Source: Fistularia commersonii
Taxonomy: Eukaryota > Chordata > Actinopteri > Syngnathiformes > Fistulariidae
Length of the DNA stretch: 64,000 nt
Reading direction: 5' to 3'
Assembly: GCA_037954325.1 (NCBI GenBank)
Contig: JBBMNZ010000068.1
Location: 355,001-419,000, forward strand
The translations under genes and the position numbers were made by a program. This document shows positions 1 to 11,057 of the stretch, one piece after another. Below the pieces are notes generated by a model. It saw nothing but the letters and a program-made list of their open reading frames with translations. It searched no databases and was not told the origin of the DNA. Every line of letters begins with the position of its first letter. The stretch's first letter is position 1.

Positions 1-464
1 CTCCAGATAAAGTTGAAATTTATTTGGTTAATAGATTTTATGAGTTGATTTGGAGCAGCATTGGAATACACTGGGTATATACATCTGGATAAACATTCCA
101 TTTTACTCAAATATATCCGGCCTAATATTGATAAATCTCTTTGGAGCCATATATTCAATTTTGCTTTACTTTGATTCAGTTTAGATTCAATGTTCCTGGA
201 TTGATTTAACTTTTGGTCCTTAGATAGGAAAATGCTCAAGTATTTTATTTCTGATTTGATAGGAACATTGCTGATTTCCTTTAGTGGTGAGTCATGCAGC
301 ACAAGAAGTTTGCATTTCTTTAAGTTTAATGACAATCCTGAAGCCTTGGAGAATGTTTTAATTTTTTCAACGCTTATTGGGACTTGATGTTCATTTTTCA
401 AAACTAAGGGTGTGTCATCTGCCAGCAGGCTAATAACAATTTCTGTCCCCGACATTATTTCTGT
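1..464 (-). pseudogene. L1-type LINE ORF2 fragment, copy 1 (cut by window edge)
   Basis: This is the piece of a LINE reverse transcriptase around and after the catalytic box, read on the minus strand. It matches 9,405-9,868 and 47,632-48,095 almost base for base. Read on minus, it encodes the ADD catalytic pair, the 'NLKKCKLL' stretch and the 'RDLSILGRIYLTKMECLSR' region, a segment characteristic of L1-group ORF2 proteins. The reading frame enters directly from the adjacent CA tract, so the endonuclease and the first part of RT are absent. The window edge removes the C-terminal half. It is a dead fragment and one of three copies of the same truncated insertion. Confidence 0.85.
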
Positions 465-466
465 CA

Positions 467-511
<45 letters not shown>

Positions 512-512
512 A
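465..512. repeat. (CA)n microsatellite at the L1 truncation point
   Basis: This is a CA tract with a few interruptions. It sits directly against the 5' truncation point of the L1 fragment and opens the first unit A array. The equivalent tract in the other superunits is longer (9,871-9,952 and 48,096-48,178), so its length varies between duplicates. Confidence 0.9.
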
Positions 513-993
513 CACCTTAATTCCACTCTTTTATATACGCATGTCTGGAGTTCCGGGAGCTCGTTCTCAACGTTCTGGGGATAATCATAGCTGTGCTGAT
601 AGCATTAGCCGAAACGCCCCCCCCCCCCACACCACCACCACCCCACACACACACATTAGCTCCTCCATTCATTCACATACACGCCGGCTGCTCCGGGATC
701 TCCACGCCGACGTTTCGGGGATCGATGTCCGGAGAAGGTGCACCATTGCCGGTCTGCGGTGTCCTGTAGACCCCCCCCCTCCATACACACATGCAATACG
801 CCTTGAAACGCATCGCTCGCACCGGCGTCCTCTGCCATTGAGAAGAGAAACATTACCTCCACTCCTCCATTCCTCCGCTTCTCCGCTCCACCGCTCCTCC
901 GCTCCTCCGCGATGGGCCCTGGTACCCCCCCCCCACCTAAAGAAACTCTCACACATACACACACGAACACACTCACACAGACACAAAAACAAA

Positions 994-1028
<35 letters not shown>

Positions 1029-2966
1029 TAACTCATCTTAGCTGTGCTAATAGCATTAGCCGAAACGCATCCACAACCAAACAAACATTAGCTCATCCAC
1101 TCATTCACATGTGTGTGCCCAATGGTCCGGCAGCTCCAATCATACGACCGGGGGATCTATGTCCGGAGAATGTGAGCATTAGCCCGTCAAAGGGGTTCTT
1201 CTGCCCCCAAGCTTCCCCGCCTCTGAGAGAAGAAACATTACCTTCGCTCCTCTGCTCCTCCGCTTCTCAGCTCCACCGCTCCTCCGCTATGGGCCCTGGT
1301 ACTCCCCCCCCCCCCCCCACCTAAACAAACTCTCACACAAAATCACTCACACACACACATAAACACACAAACACACACACACACACATACACACACACCT
1401 TAACTCATCATAGCTGTGCTAATAGCTTTAGCCGAAACGCATCCACAATCAAACAAACATTAGCTCATCCACTCATTCACATGTTTGTGCCCTGGTACTC
1501 CGTGTCCGCGACCCCCCCCCCCCACCAAAACAAACTATCACACACATACACAAAGACACTCACACACACACACACACACACACACACTGACACACATACA
1601 CACATTAAGTCATCATAGTTGTGCTAATAGCATTAGCCGAAATGCATCCACAACCAAACAAACATTAGCTCATCCACTCATTCACATGTGTGTGCCCAAT
1701 GGTTCGCTTCTCCGCTCCACTGCTCCTCCGCTATGGGCCCTGGTACTCCCGATCCGCCGGACTCAGGAGAATTATGGGACGTGCTCCTGCCCTCCATCCG
1801 CTCCACAGCTCATCCGCTCCAGGCCCAGCTACCCCCTGTCCGCCCCCCCCCCCCACCTAAACAAACTGTCACACACATATACACAAACGCACACACAAAA
1901 ACACACACACACACACACAAGAACACACAAACACACAAACACACAAACACACACACACACCTTAAGTCATCATAGCTGTGCTAATAGCTCCCAAGATTCC
2001 CCGCCTCTGAGAGGAGAAACAATACCTCCGCTACTCCGCTCCTCCGCTTCTCAGCTCCACCGCTCCTCGGCTATGGGCCCTGGTACCCCCCCCCACCTAA
2101 ACACACTCACTCACACACAAAAACACACAAACACACACACGCACACACACACACACACACATACACAAACACACCTTAACTCATCATAGCTGTGCTAATA
2201 GCATTAGCCGAAACGCATCCACTACCAAACAAACATTAGCTCATCCACTCATTCACATGTGTGTGCCCAATGGTCCGGGAGCTCCAATCATACGTCCGGG
2301 GGATCTATATCTGGAGAAAGCTCACAGTGGCTGGTCTAAGGCGTCCTACTGCCCCCAAACTTCCCATCCTCTGCCTTTGAGAAGAGAAAAATTACCTCCG
2401 CTCCTCCATTCCTCCGCTTCTCCGCTCCACAGCTCTTCCGCGATGGGCCTTGGTACCCCCCCCCCCACCTAAACAAACTCTCACACACACACACACGAAC
2501 ACCCTCACACAGACACAAAAACAAACAAACAGACACACACACACACACACACACACACACAACTTAACTCATCATAGCTGTGCTAATAGCATTAGCTGAA
2601 ACGCATCCACAACCAAACAAACATTAGCTCATCCACTCATTCACATGTGTGTGCCCAATGGTCCGGGAGCTCCAATCATACGTTCGGGGGATCTATGTCC
2701 GGAGAATGCTCACATTAGCCCGTCTAAGGGGTTCTGATGCCCCCAAGCTTCCCCGCCTCTGAGAGGAGAAACTATACCTCTGCTACTCCGCTCCTCCGCT
2801 CCTCCGCTTCTCAGCTCCACTGCTCCTCCGCTTTGGGCCCTGGAATTCCCGAACCGCTGGACATAAGCGAATCAAGGCCGGGCATCTGCCCTCCTCCGCT
2901 CCTCAGCTCATCCGCTCGAGGCCCTGGTACTCCCTGTTCGCGACCTCCCCCCACCTAAACAAACTC

Positions 2967-2997
<31 letters not shown>

Positions 2998-4990
2998 GAC
3001 ACACACACACACACACACACCTTAACTCATCTTAGCTGTGCGAATAGCATTAGCCGAAACGCATCCACAACCAAACAAACATTAGCTCATCCACTCATTC
3101 ACATGTGTGTGCCCAATGGTCCGGCAGCTCCAATCATACGACCGGGGGATCTATGTCCGGAGAATGCTCACATTAGCCCGTCTAAGGGGTTCTTCTGCCC
3201 CCAAGCTTCCCCGCCTCTGAGAGAAGAAACATTACCTCCGCTCCTCCGCTCCTCCGCTCCTCCACTTCTCAGCTCCACCGCTCCTCCGCTATGGGCCCTG
3301 GTACTCCCCCCCCCACCTAAACAAACTCTCACACAAAATCACTCACACACACACACAAACACACACACACACACACATACACACACACCTGAACTCATCA
3401 TAGCTGTGCTAATAGCATTAGCCGAAATGCATCCACAACCAAACAAACATTAGCTCATCCACTCATTCACATGTGTGTGCCCAATGGTCCGCTTCTCCGC
3501 TCCACCGCTCCTCCGCTATGGGCCCTGGTACTCCCGATCTGCCGGACTCAGGAGAATTACGGGACGTGCTCCATCCGCTCCACATCTCATCCACTCCAGG
3601 CCCAGCTACCCCCTGTCTGCGCCCCCCCCCCCACCTAAACAAACTGTCACACACATATACACAAACGCACACACAAACACACACACACACACATACACAC
3701 ACACAAGAACACAAAAACACACAAACACACAAACACCCACACACACACACCTTAAGTCATCATAGCTGTGCTAATAGCATTAGCCGAAACGCATCCACAA
3801 CCAAACAAACATTAGCTCATCCACTCATTCAAATGAATGTGCCCAGAGGTCCTGGATCTCCGGTCATACGTCCGGGGGATCTTTGAGAAGAGAAATATAA
3901 TATCGCTCCTCCGCTCCTTCGCTTCTCAACACCTCCGCTCCTCCGCTATTGGCCCTGGTACTCCCGATCCTGCAAACTCAGGAGAATTGCGAGAGGTGCT
4001 TCTGCTCTCCTCCACTCCTCCGCTTCTCCGCTCCTCCGCTTTTCCGCTTTGGGCCCTGGAACTCCCGAACCGCTGGATATAAGGGAATCACGGGCTGGGC
4101 TTATGCCCTCCTCTGCTCCTCAGCTCATCCGCTCGAGGCCCTGGTACTCCCTGTCCACGACCCCCCCCCCCCACCTAAACAAACTCTCACACACACACAC
4201 AGACACACTCACACACACACACACATACACGCACACCTTAACTCATCATAGCTGTGCTAATAGCATTAGCCGAAACGCATCCACAACCAAACAAACATTA
4301 GCTCTTCCACTCATTCACATGTGTGTGCCCAATGGTCCGGGAGCTCCAATCATACGTCCGGGGGATCTATGTCCGGAGAATGCTCAGATTAGCCCATCTA
4401 AGGGGTTCTGCTGCCCCCAAGCTTCCCCGCCTCTGAGTGGAGAAACAATACTTCCGCTACTCCTCCGCTTCTCAGCTCCACCGCTCTTCCGCTATGGGCC
4501 CTGGTACTCCCCCCCTCCACCTAAATAAACTCTCACACATACACACACAAGAACACACTGACACACACACATAAACACACAAAGACACACACACAGCTCA
4601 GCTCCACTGCTCCTCCGCTTTGGGCCTTGGAATTCCCGAACCGCTTGACATTAGCGAATCACGGGCCGGGCTTCTGCCCTCCTCCGCTCCTCAGCTCATC
4701 CGCTCTTGGCACTGGTACTCCCTGTCCGCGACCCCCCCCCCCACCAAAACAACATCACTCACACACACACACAAAGACACTCACACACACACACACACAC
4801 ACACCTTAAGTCTTCATAGCTGTGCTAATAGCGTTAGCCGAAAAGCATCCACAACCAAACAAACATTAGCTCATCCAATCATTCACATGTATGTACCAAG
4901 AGGTCCGAGAGCCCCGGTCATACGTCCGGGGGAGCTATGTCCATAGAAGGCTAATATTGGCCAGTCTAAGGGGTCCTGCTGCCCCAAAGC
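513..4990 (+). repeat. Satellite unit A array, superunit 1 (about 12 units)
   Basis: About a dozen head-to-tail units of roughly 200-500 bp. A full unit runs: CTTAACTCATCATAGC, then GCTAATAGCATTAGCC, a CATCCACAACCAAACAAAC stretch, a conserved GC-rich core with ATGTGTGTGCCC and GGTCCGGGAGCTCCAATC, then GGGGATCTATGTCCGGAGAA. This is followed by a short CTCCTCCG octamer run, GGGCCCTGGTACTCC, a poly-C run of about 7-16, ACCTAAACAAACTCTCACA and a CA tract. Units vary mainly in CA, poly-C and octamer length, and some lack the core. The first unit (513-800) is the most distinct and closest to the LTR at 58.7 kb. There is no credible coding sequence. Confidence 0.9.
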
Positions 4991-6565
4991 ATCCCCGCCT
5001 TTGAGACGAGAAACATAACTCTGCTCCTCCGCTCCTCCGCTCCTCCGCTCCACCGCTTCTCCGTTCTTCCACTCATCCGCTCCGCCGGTCATCCGCTCCG
5101 GGCCTTAGTACTCCAGAACTGCTGGACATAAGCCAATCAGGCTCTTGGCCCTGTTACTCCCTATCCGCGGGACTCTGGCGAAATATGGACCGTGCTTCCC
5201 CTCTCCTCCGCTCTCCTCCGCTTCTCCTCTCCTCCGCTCCTCCGCTCCTCCGCTGAGGTTCCTGGTACTCCTGACCGCTGGATTTAAGTGAACCGGCTCA
5301 AGGCCCTGGTACTTCCAATCCGTGGGACTGGCGAAATGTGGACCGTCCTCCCCCTCTCCTCCGCTCCTCCACTCATCCGCCCCTCCGCTCCTCCACTCCT
5401 CCGTACCTGGCCCTGGTACTCCTGAACTGCTGAACATCATTAAATCACGCTACAGGCCCTGGTACTCCCTGTCTCCGGGATTTGGGCATATTGTGGGCCA
5501 TGCTTCCGCTCTCCTCCGCTCCTCCGCTCCTCCGCTCCTCCGCTCCTCCGCTCCTCCGCTCCTCCGCTCCTCCACTCCTCCGCTCCACCGCTTCTCCGTT
5601 CTTCCGCTCATCCGCTCCGCCGCTTATCCGCTCCGGTACCGCTCCGCCCTGGTACTCCTGAACTGCTGGACACAAGCGAATAAGGCTCCAAGCCCTGTTA
5701 CTCCCTATCCGCGGGAATCTGGCGAAATGTGGACCGTGCTTCCCCTCTCCTCCACTCATCCGCACCTCCGCTCCTCCGTTCCGGGCCCTGGTACTCCTGA
5801 ACTGCTGAACATCATTAAATCACGCGAAAGGGTCTGGTACTTCCTGTCTCCGGGATTTAAACATATTGTGGTCCATGCTTCCGCTCTCCTCCACTCCTCC
5901 GCTCCTCTGCTCCTCCGCTCCTCCGCTCTTCCGCTCCTCCGCTTCTCCGTTCTTCCGCTCATCTGTTCCGCCGCTCCCCGCTCTTCCGCTCCACCGCTTC
6001 TCCGTTCCTCCGCTCATCCGCTCTGCCGCTCATCCGCTCTGCCGCTCATCCGCTCCTGTCCCTGGTACTCCTGAACTGCTGTACAGAAGCGATTCAGGCT
6101 CCAGACCCTGGTACTCCCCTTCCACGGGACTCAAGCGAATTGCCGGCCGGGCTTCCGCTCACCTCCGCTCCTCCACTCATCCGCTCATCCGCTCCTCCGC
6201 TCCTCCGTTCCGGGCCCTGGTACTCCCGAACCGCTGGACATAAGCGAATCATGCTCCTGGCCCTGGTACTCCCTCTCCGCGGGATTTAGGCATATTATGG
6301 GCCGTGCTTCCGCTCTCCTCCGCTTCTCCGCTTCTCCGCTTCTCCGCTTCTCCGCTCCTCCGCTCCTCCGCTCTTCTGCTCATCTGCTCCTCCACTCCCC
6401 CGCTCCGGGCCCTGGTACTCCCAATCCGCGGGACTTGGGCGAATTGTTGGCCGGGCTTCCGCTCACCTCCGCTCCTCCGCTCCTCCGCTCCTCCGGTCTT
6501 CCGCTCCGGGCCCTGGAACTCCCGATCTTCGGGACTTCGGTGAATTCCGGGCCAGTCTTCTGCTC
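4991..6565 (+). repeat. Satellite unit B array, short version (superunit 1)
   Basis: Tandem units made of a dimeric core and an octamer run. The first half core reads GGGCCCTGGTACTCCTGAAC, then CTGGACATAAGCGAATCAGG (or an ATCATTAAATCACGC variant). The second reads GGCCCTGGTACTCCCTCTCC, then GCGGGACT and GGCGAATTGT, followed by (CTCCTCCG)n. It grades into unit A on the left and ends at a pyrimidine-rich junction module on the right. Open frames here are by-products of the octamer. The same array type is about 18 times longer in superunit 2. Confidence 0.9.
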
Positions 6566-7080
6566 TCCTCCCCTCCTCCTTTTTTTCCCTCCCCCGATTT
6601 GGACCGTGGAACTCCCGAACCGGGCCGGGCTTCTGCCCTCCGCCTCTCCTCTGCTCATCCGCTCCAGGCCCTGGCACTCCCTGTCATCCAGTCATTCGCA
6701 TGTGCGTGCCCGGAGGTCCGGGAGCTCCACTCAAATGTCCGGGGGATAAGGGTAAGGGGTCCTGCTCCCCCTCCCCCTCGCCGCCTCTGAGAAGAGAACA
6801 TCTCCTCCGCTCCTCCGCTCCTCCGCTCCTCCGCTCCTCCGCTTCTCAGCTCCTCCGCTCCTCCACTGCGGAACCAGGTACTACCGATCCGCCAGACTCA
6901 GGCGAATTGCGGACAGGGCTTTTCTTGTCCTCCGCTCCTCCGCTTTGGGCCCTGGAACTCCCGAACCGCTGGAATTAAGCGAATCACGGTCCGGGCTTCT
7001 GCCCTCCTCCGCTCCTCACCTCATCCGCTCAAGGCCCTGGTACTCCCAGTCCGCGGGAACCCCCCCCCCCACCCACCAAA
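6566..7080 (+). repeat. B-to-A junction module, copy 1
   Basis: A conserved module marks the right-hand end of the B array. It contains a pyrimidine-rich stretch (ctcctttttttccctccccc), a CATCCAGTCATTCGCATGTG segment and a divergent unit A core (GGTCCGGGAGCTCCACTC, GGGGGATAAGGGTAAGGGG). More octamers follow, then GGCCCTGGTACTCCCAGTCC and a poly-C run. Counterparts occur at 45,036-45,340 and 49,159-49,735. The 45-kb copy has lost about 20 bp inside the core, and the 49-kb copy joins L1 sequence on its left. Confidence 0.8.
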
Positions 7081-7106
7081 ACAAACTCTCACACACACAT
7101 AAACAG

Positions 7107-7142
<36 letters not shown>

Positions 7143-7181
7143 ACAGACACACACACACACACACACACACAGACACACACC

Positions 7182-7250
<69 letters not shown>

Positions 7251-7284
7251 ACACCCTCACACAGACACAAACACACACACACAC
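7081..7284. repeat. (CA)n microsatellite, about 200 bp
   Basis: A long CA tract with scattered CACAGACA, CATACA and CGAACACC interruptions. It separates the junction module from a single unit A. Its counterpart is 45,346-45,495. The open frames across it are alternating Cys-Val or His-Thr runs and are not genes. Confidence 0.95.
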
Positions 7285-7600
7285 CTTAACTCATCTTAGC
7301 TGTGCTAATAGCATTAGCCGAAACGCATCCACAACCAAACAAACATTAGCTCATCCACTCATTCACATGTGTGTGCCCAATGGTCCGGCAGCTCCAATCA
7401 AACGACCAGGGGATCTATGTCCGGAGAAGGCTCACATTGGCCGGTCTAAGGGGTCCTGCTGCCCCCAAGCTTCCCCGCCTTTGAGAAGAGAAACATAACT
7501 CCGCTCCTCCGCTTCTCAACTCCTCTGCTCCTCCGCTATGGGCCCTGGTACTCCCGATCCTCCGAACTCAGGCGAAGAGCGTGACGTGCTTCTGCTCTCC
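7285..7600 (+). repeat. Single satellite unit A before L1 copy 2
   Basis: One unit A with the CTGTGCTAATAGCATTAGCC segment, the CCAAACAAACATTAGCTC stretch, the GTGTGTGCCCAATGGTCCGG core and a short octamer run ending in GGGCCCTGGTACTCCCGATC. It leads into non-satellite sequence at about 7,600. Its counterpart in the next superunit is 45,496-45,805. Confidence 0.85.
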
Positions 7601-8325
7601 TATAAGCCCCTACACACTTCAAACACGGCTGTTATCATCCTGTTACTGCATTACAATGACACCCATTTGCTTTTGATCTCAGTATCTGCCACCGTACGGA
7701 AAAAGCGGGGGGGACGGGGGGGTGACGGGAGACATAAGGGCATTCGTTCTGTATGTAATCAGAAGTTAATAGTGTTAACGGTTTGCGAGAAATTCTTAAT
7801 GCTAGACAAAAACAGAAAATTAAAAGGAAATAATTAAATAAATAGATAGAAAAATAAAATTAAAAACTAAAAAAAAAAATTGTAAGGGGAATATAACATG
7901 TAATTAAGTTGGCCGTTCACAAGGAATCTCAGACATCAAACTGTTTTTAATTGAACATAAATAGTACACACAAATATACAAATGTACAAATAAACATGGC
8001 AAGGTAGAACTGAATGTCAATGAAACAACCAGGGATGAGGAAGCAACGGACATAAGGACATTTGTTCTGTATGTAATCAGAAGTTAATAGTGTTAACGGT
8101 TTGTGAGAAATTTACAGTGCTAGACAAAAAAAGAAATTAAAAGTAAATAATTAAATCAATAGATAGACAAATAAAAAATTAAAACGAAAAAAAAATTGCA
8201 AGGGGAATATAACATGTAATTAAGTTGTTTTTTGTTTTTTTTTTCCAAAAAAAGGAATCTCAGACATGGGTAACTGCATATTTTTTAGTTTTTGGATTTT
8301 TCCATAAGTTTTAAGGATTTTTTTT
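7601..8325 (-). repeat. AT-rich L1 3' flank with a 317-bp internal direct repeat
   Basis: No gene is visible. The segment 7,601-7,690 has a TTATCATCCTGTTACTG motif also found in the copia family A LTR near 58,590. A G-rich stretch follows at 7,704-7,732. The rest is AT-rich and most likely the 3' untranslated region of the minus-strand L1. A block starting with GACATAAGG and TTCTGTATGTAATCAGAAGT occurs at about 7,732 and again at about 8,049, so it is tandemly duplicated with a 317-bp period. Further copies lie at about 45,957, 46,275 and 48,743. Confidence 0.7.
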
Positions 8326-9870
8326 TTATAATTCAAAATCGTTTATGAAGAAATTAAAATTTGGGGAGCATTTTTGCATTCTGTTTTTGTGAATGAAGAA
8401 CTTGGCCAGGCCTAAAAGAACATTGACACAGAGTTCATCTGTTATGTTGCTTATAAGGAAACCAAATGTGATATCATCTTTTGAGAGGGAAACTGGTGAC
8501 GATGGAATGAGAATGAGAAAAAATATATGGTCAGTGGTTTCAATGTTGTCTTCACAAAATGTACAAATATTATCTTCAAAAGTAAAGCGTACCCGCAATA
8601 ATTCCTTAGATGGGTAGATGTCATTCATAATTTAGAAGTGGGTCTCTTTTTGCCTTGGGGGGTATGGGTAGAGTCAGACACATAGTTTGCAGCGTGGCAA
8701 TCGATTCCTTATCAAATTTATTTCAAATATTATTTTTGTTTTGACGTCCAGGGAATAAGTTTCCTGTGAAACATGTCCTAATAAAGGAGTTGCTGCACTT
8801 TCTGTCCAGAATTGAGATTCCCTGGAGTGATAGTCGGGGTAACTGTGGTTGTACGGTTCGGTGCGTCATTATATTTTTGGTCAGGAATACAAATTGTCGA
8901 GGCAGTGCGTTTCGTAACTTTATCAACTCTAATATGGGAGGCTTAAATCTGTGTGTAGTACAGAACTGTTCATAGTCTAGACGACTGCCATTGTCATCCA
9001 TCAAGTCAATTATTGACCATATACCTTTCTCAAAGCATTCCTTGTAAAACAGAGGTATGTTGCCACGCAGTACATATCTATTGTTCCAAATTATTGTACT
9101 GTGTGGTGAGAAATAGTGTACATATATCATTTTCCAGTATAATAGTATTTGTTTATGGAACTCTGAAAATTGGACAGGAATCTTGTTGATATCCAAGTCA
9201 GAGATAAGTAGAAGACTTAGGCTGCCGACTATGTTGAATAAGTAGTTTGGAGTACAATACCAGAAAGAATGATGATGTTTGATCCAGGATTTCAACCAGT
9301 TCAACTTCAATGTCCCATTCAGGCAGTCCAACTTTATCACTTTCAGCCCTCCTTCACTTGTTTCTTTCACCATATGAGATTTTTTTAGATGGTGTGGTCT
9401 GTTCCTCCAGATAAAGTTGAAATTTATTTGGTTAATAGATTATATGAGTTGATTTGGAGCAGCATTGGAATACACTGGGTATATACATCTGGATAAACAT
9501 TCCATTTTAGTCAAATATATCCGGCCTAATATTGATAAATCTCTTTGGAGCAATATATTCAATTTAGCTTTACTTTGATTCAGTTTAGATTCAATGTTCC
9601 TGGATTGATTTAACTTTTGGTCCTTAGATAGGAAAATGCTCAAGTATTTTATTTCTGATTTGATAGGAACATTGCTGATTTCCTTTAGTGGTGAGTCATG
9701 CAGCTCAAGAAGTTTGCATTTCTTTAAGTTTAATGACAATCCTGAAGCCTTGGAGAATGTTTTAATTTTTTCAACGCTTATTGGGACTTGATGTTCATTT
9801 TTCAAAACTAAGGTTGTGTCATCTGCCAGCAGGCTATTAACAATTTCTGTCCCCGACATTATTTCTGTCA
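8326..9870 (-). pseudogene. L1-type LINE ORF2 C-terminal half, copy 2 (broken)
   Basis: The minus strand encodes the RT palm end and the C-terminal domain of an L1-type ORF2 in three disjointed frames: 9,440-9,868 (ADD pair), 8,723-9,373 (Trp- and His-rich thumb/linker region with 'KETSEGGLKVIKLDCLNG') and 8,326-8,628. The last holds the terminal zinc-knuckle-like motif 'CTFCEDNIETTDHIFF'. A frameshift near 9,400 and stop codons near 8,640 and 8,720 separate them. The L1 5' end stops at the CA tract, so there is no endonuclease. Copy 3 at 46.5-48.1 kb has the first break closed, so this copy decayed further after duplication. Confidence 0.85.
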
Positions 9871-9951
<81 letters not shown>

Positions 9952-9952
9952 A
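9871..9952. repeat. (CA)n microsatellite at L1 copy 2 truncation point
   Basis: A CA tract of about 80 bp next to the truncated L1, nearly twice as long as the equivalent tract at 465-512. Confidence 0.95.
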
Positions 9953-10458
9953 CACCTTAATTCCACTCTTTTATATACGCATGTCTGGAGTTCCGGGAGC
10001 TCGTTCTCAACGTTCTGGGAATAATCATAGCTGTGCTGATAGCATTAGCCGAAACGCCCCCCCCCCCCCCCCCCACCACCACCCCACACACACACATTAG
10101 CTCCTCCATTCATTCACATGTACACGCCGGCTGCTCCGGGATCTCCACGCCGACGTTTCGGGGATCGATGTCCGGAGAAGGTGCACCATTGCCGGTCTGC
10201 GGTGTCCTGTAGACCCCCCCCCTCCATACACACATGCAATACGCCTTGAAACGCATCGCTCGCACCGGCGTCCTACTGCCCCCAAGCTTCCCATCCTCTG
10301 CCATTGAGAAGAGAAACATTACCTCCGCTCCTCCATTCCTCCGCTTCTCCGCTCCACCGCTCCTCCGCTCCTCCGCGATGGGCCCTGGTACCCCCCCCCA
10401 CCTAAAGAAACTCTCACACATACACACACGAACACACTCACACAGACACAAAAACAAA

Positions 10459-10493
<35 letters not shown>

Positions 10494-10660
10494 TAACTCA
10501 TCTTAGCTGTGCTAATAGCATTAGCCGAAACGCATCCACAACCAAACAAACATTAGCTCATCCACTCATTCACATGTGTGTGCCCAATGGTCCGCTTCTC
10601 CGCTCCACCGCTCCTCCACTATGGGCCCTGGTACTCCCGATCCGCCGGACTCAGGAGAAT
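9953..10660 (+). repeat. Satellite unit A array, superunit 2, first part
   Basis: The array restarts with the same lead unit as at 513. It includes a long poly-C run at about 10,058-10,074 and a core at 10,110-10,210 that is the closest satellite relative of the family A copia LTR (compare 58,740-58,840). The next unit is interrupted at about 10,661 by a LINE-tail insertion. Confidence 0.9.
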
Positions 10661-11057
10661 TAAGAATAAGAATCAGAACAACTTTATTAATCCCGAAGGA
10701 AATTGCAGTGCTAGAGTTACAGAAAATATAACAGTAATAAATAATCAAAGAAAGGCAGAATTATAAATAAAAATAAACTATAAACTATAAAGTGTTTCAG
10801 TGAAACTATAAAGTGTCTTAGTAAGCAGTGACAAAACTATAAGTGTCTTAGTAACAAGTGAGGTAATGAGTGCACAATAGTATGATAGAAGGGAACATTA
10901 TAGTGTAGCTGTTATGAGATGATATGAAATTTTGCACAATGTAGCTGTTAAGAGATGAAATATTGCACAGTTTCTGAATATTGCACAGAAATGAGATATT
11001 GCACATTTTTGTTTGTTTTTAAGTTAAAGATAGGTTTTTATGGTTGCCGGCGGCTGA
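10661..11057 (-). mobile_element. Fish LINE 3' tail insertion (Rex/L2-like) inside a unit A
   Basis: About 395 bp of non-satellite sequence interrupts a unit A between ACTCAGGAGAATT and GGGACGTGCTTC; the uninterrupted site is visible at 1,766-1,787. Read on minus, the insertion ends in GGGATTAATAAAGTTG followed by TTCTGATTCTTATTCTT. This is the type of 3' end and short tail repeat of abundant fish LINEs of the Rex1/L2 kind, an assignment made from recall rather than a search. The body carries repeated ATTGCACA motifs and no ORF. A short GAAT(T) at both edges may be the target duplication. Confidence 0.6.

Noticed and set aside
412..1041. Open frames with long His-Thr or Cys-Val runs (also at 7.0 kb, 9.8 kb, 45.3 kb and 48.1 kb)
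   Set aside because: They are translations of CA/TG microsatellites joined to satellite sequence.
7538..7837. A 99-codon open frame running from unit A into AT-rich sequence
   Set aside because: It crosses from satellite to L1 flank with no recognisable domain, and the paralogous position (45.8 kb) breaks the frame.
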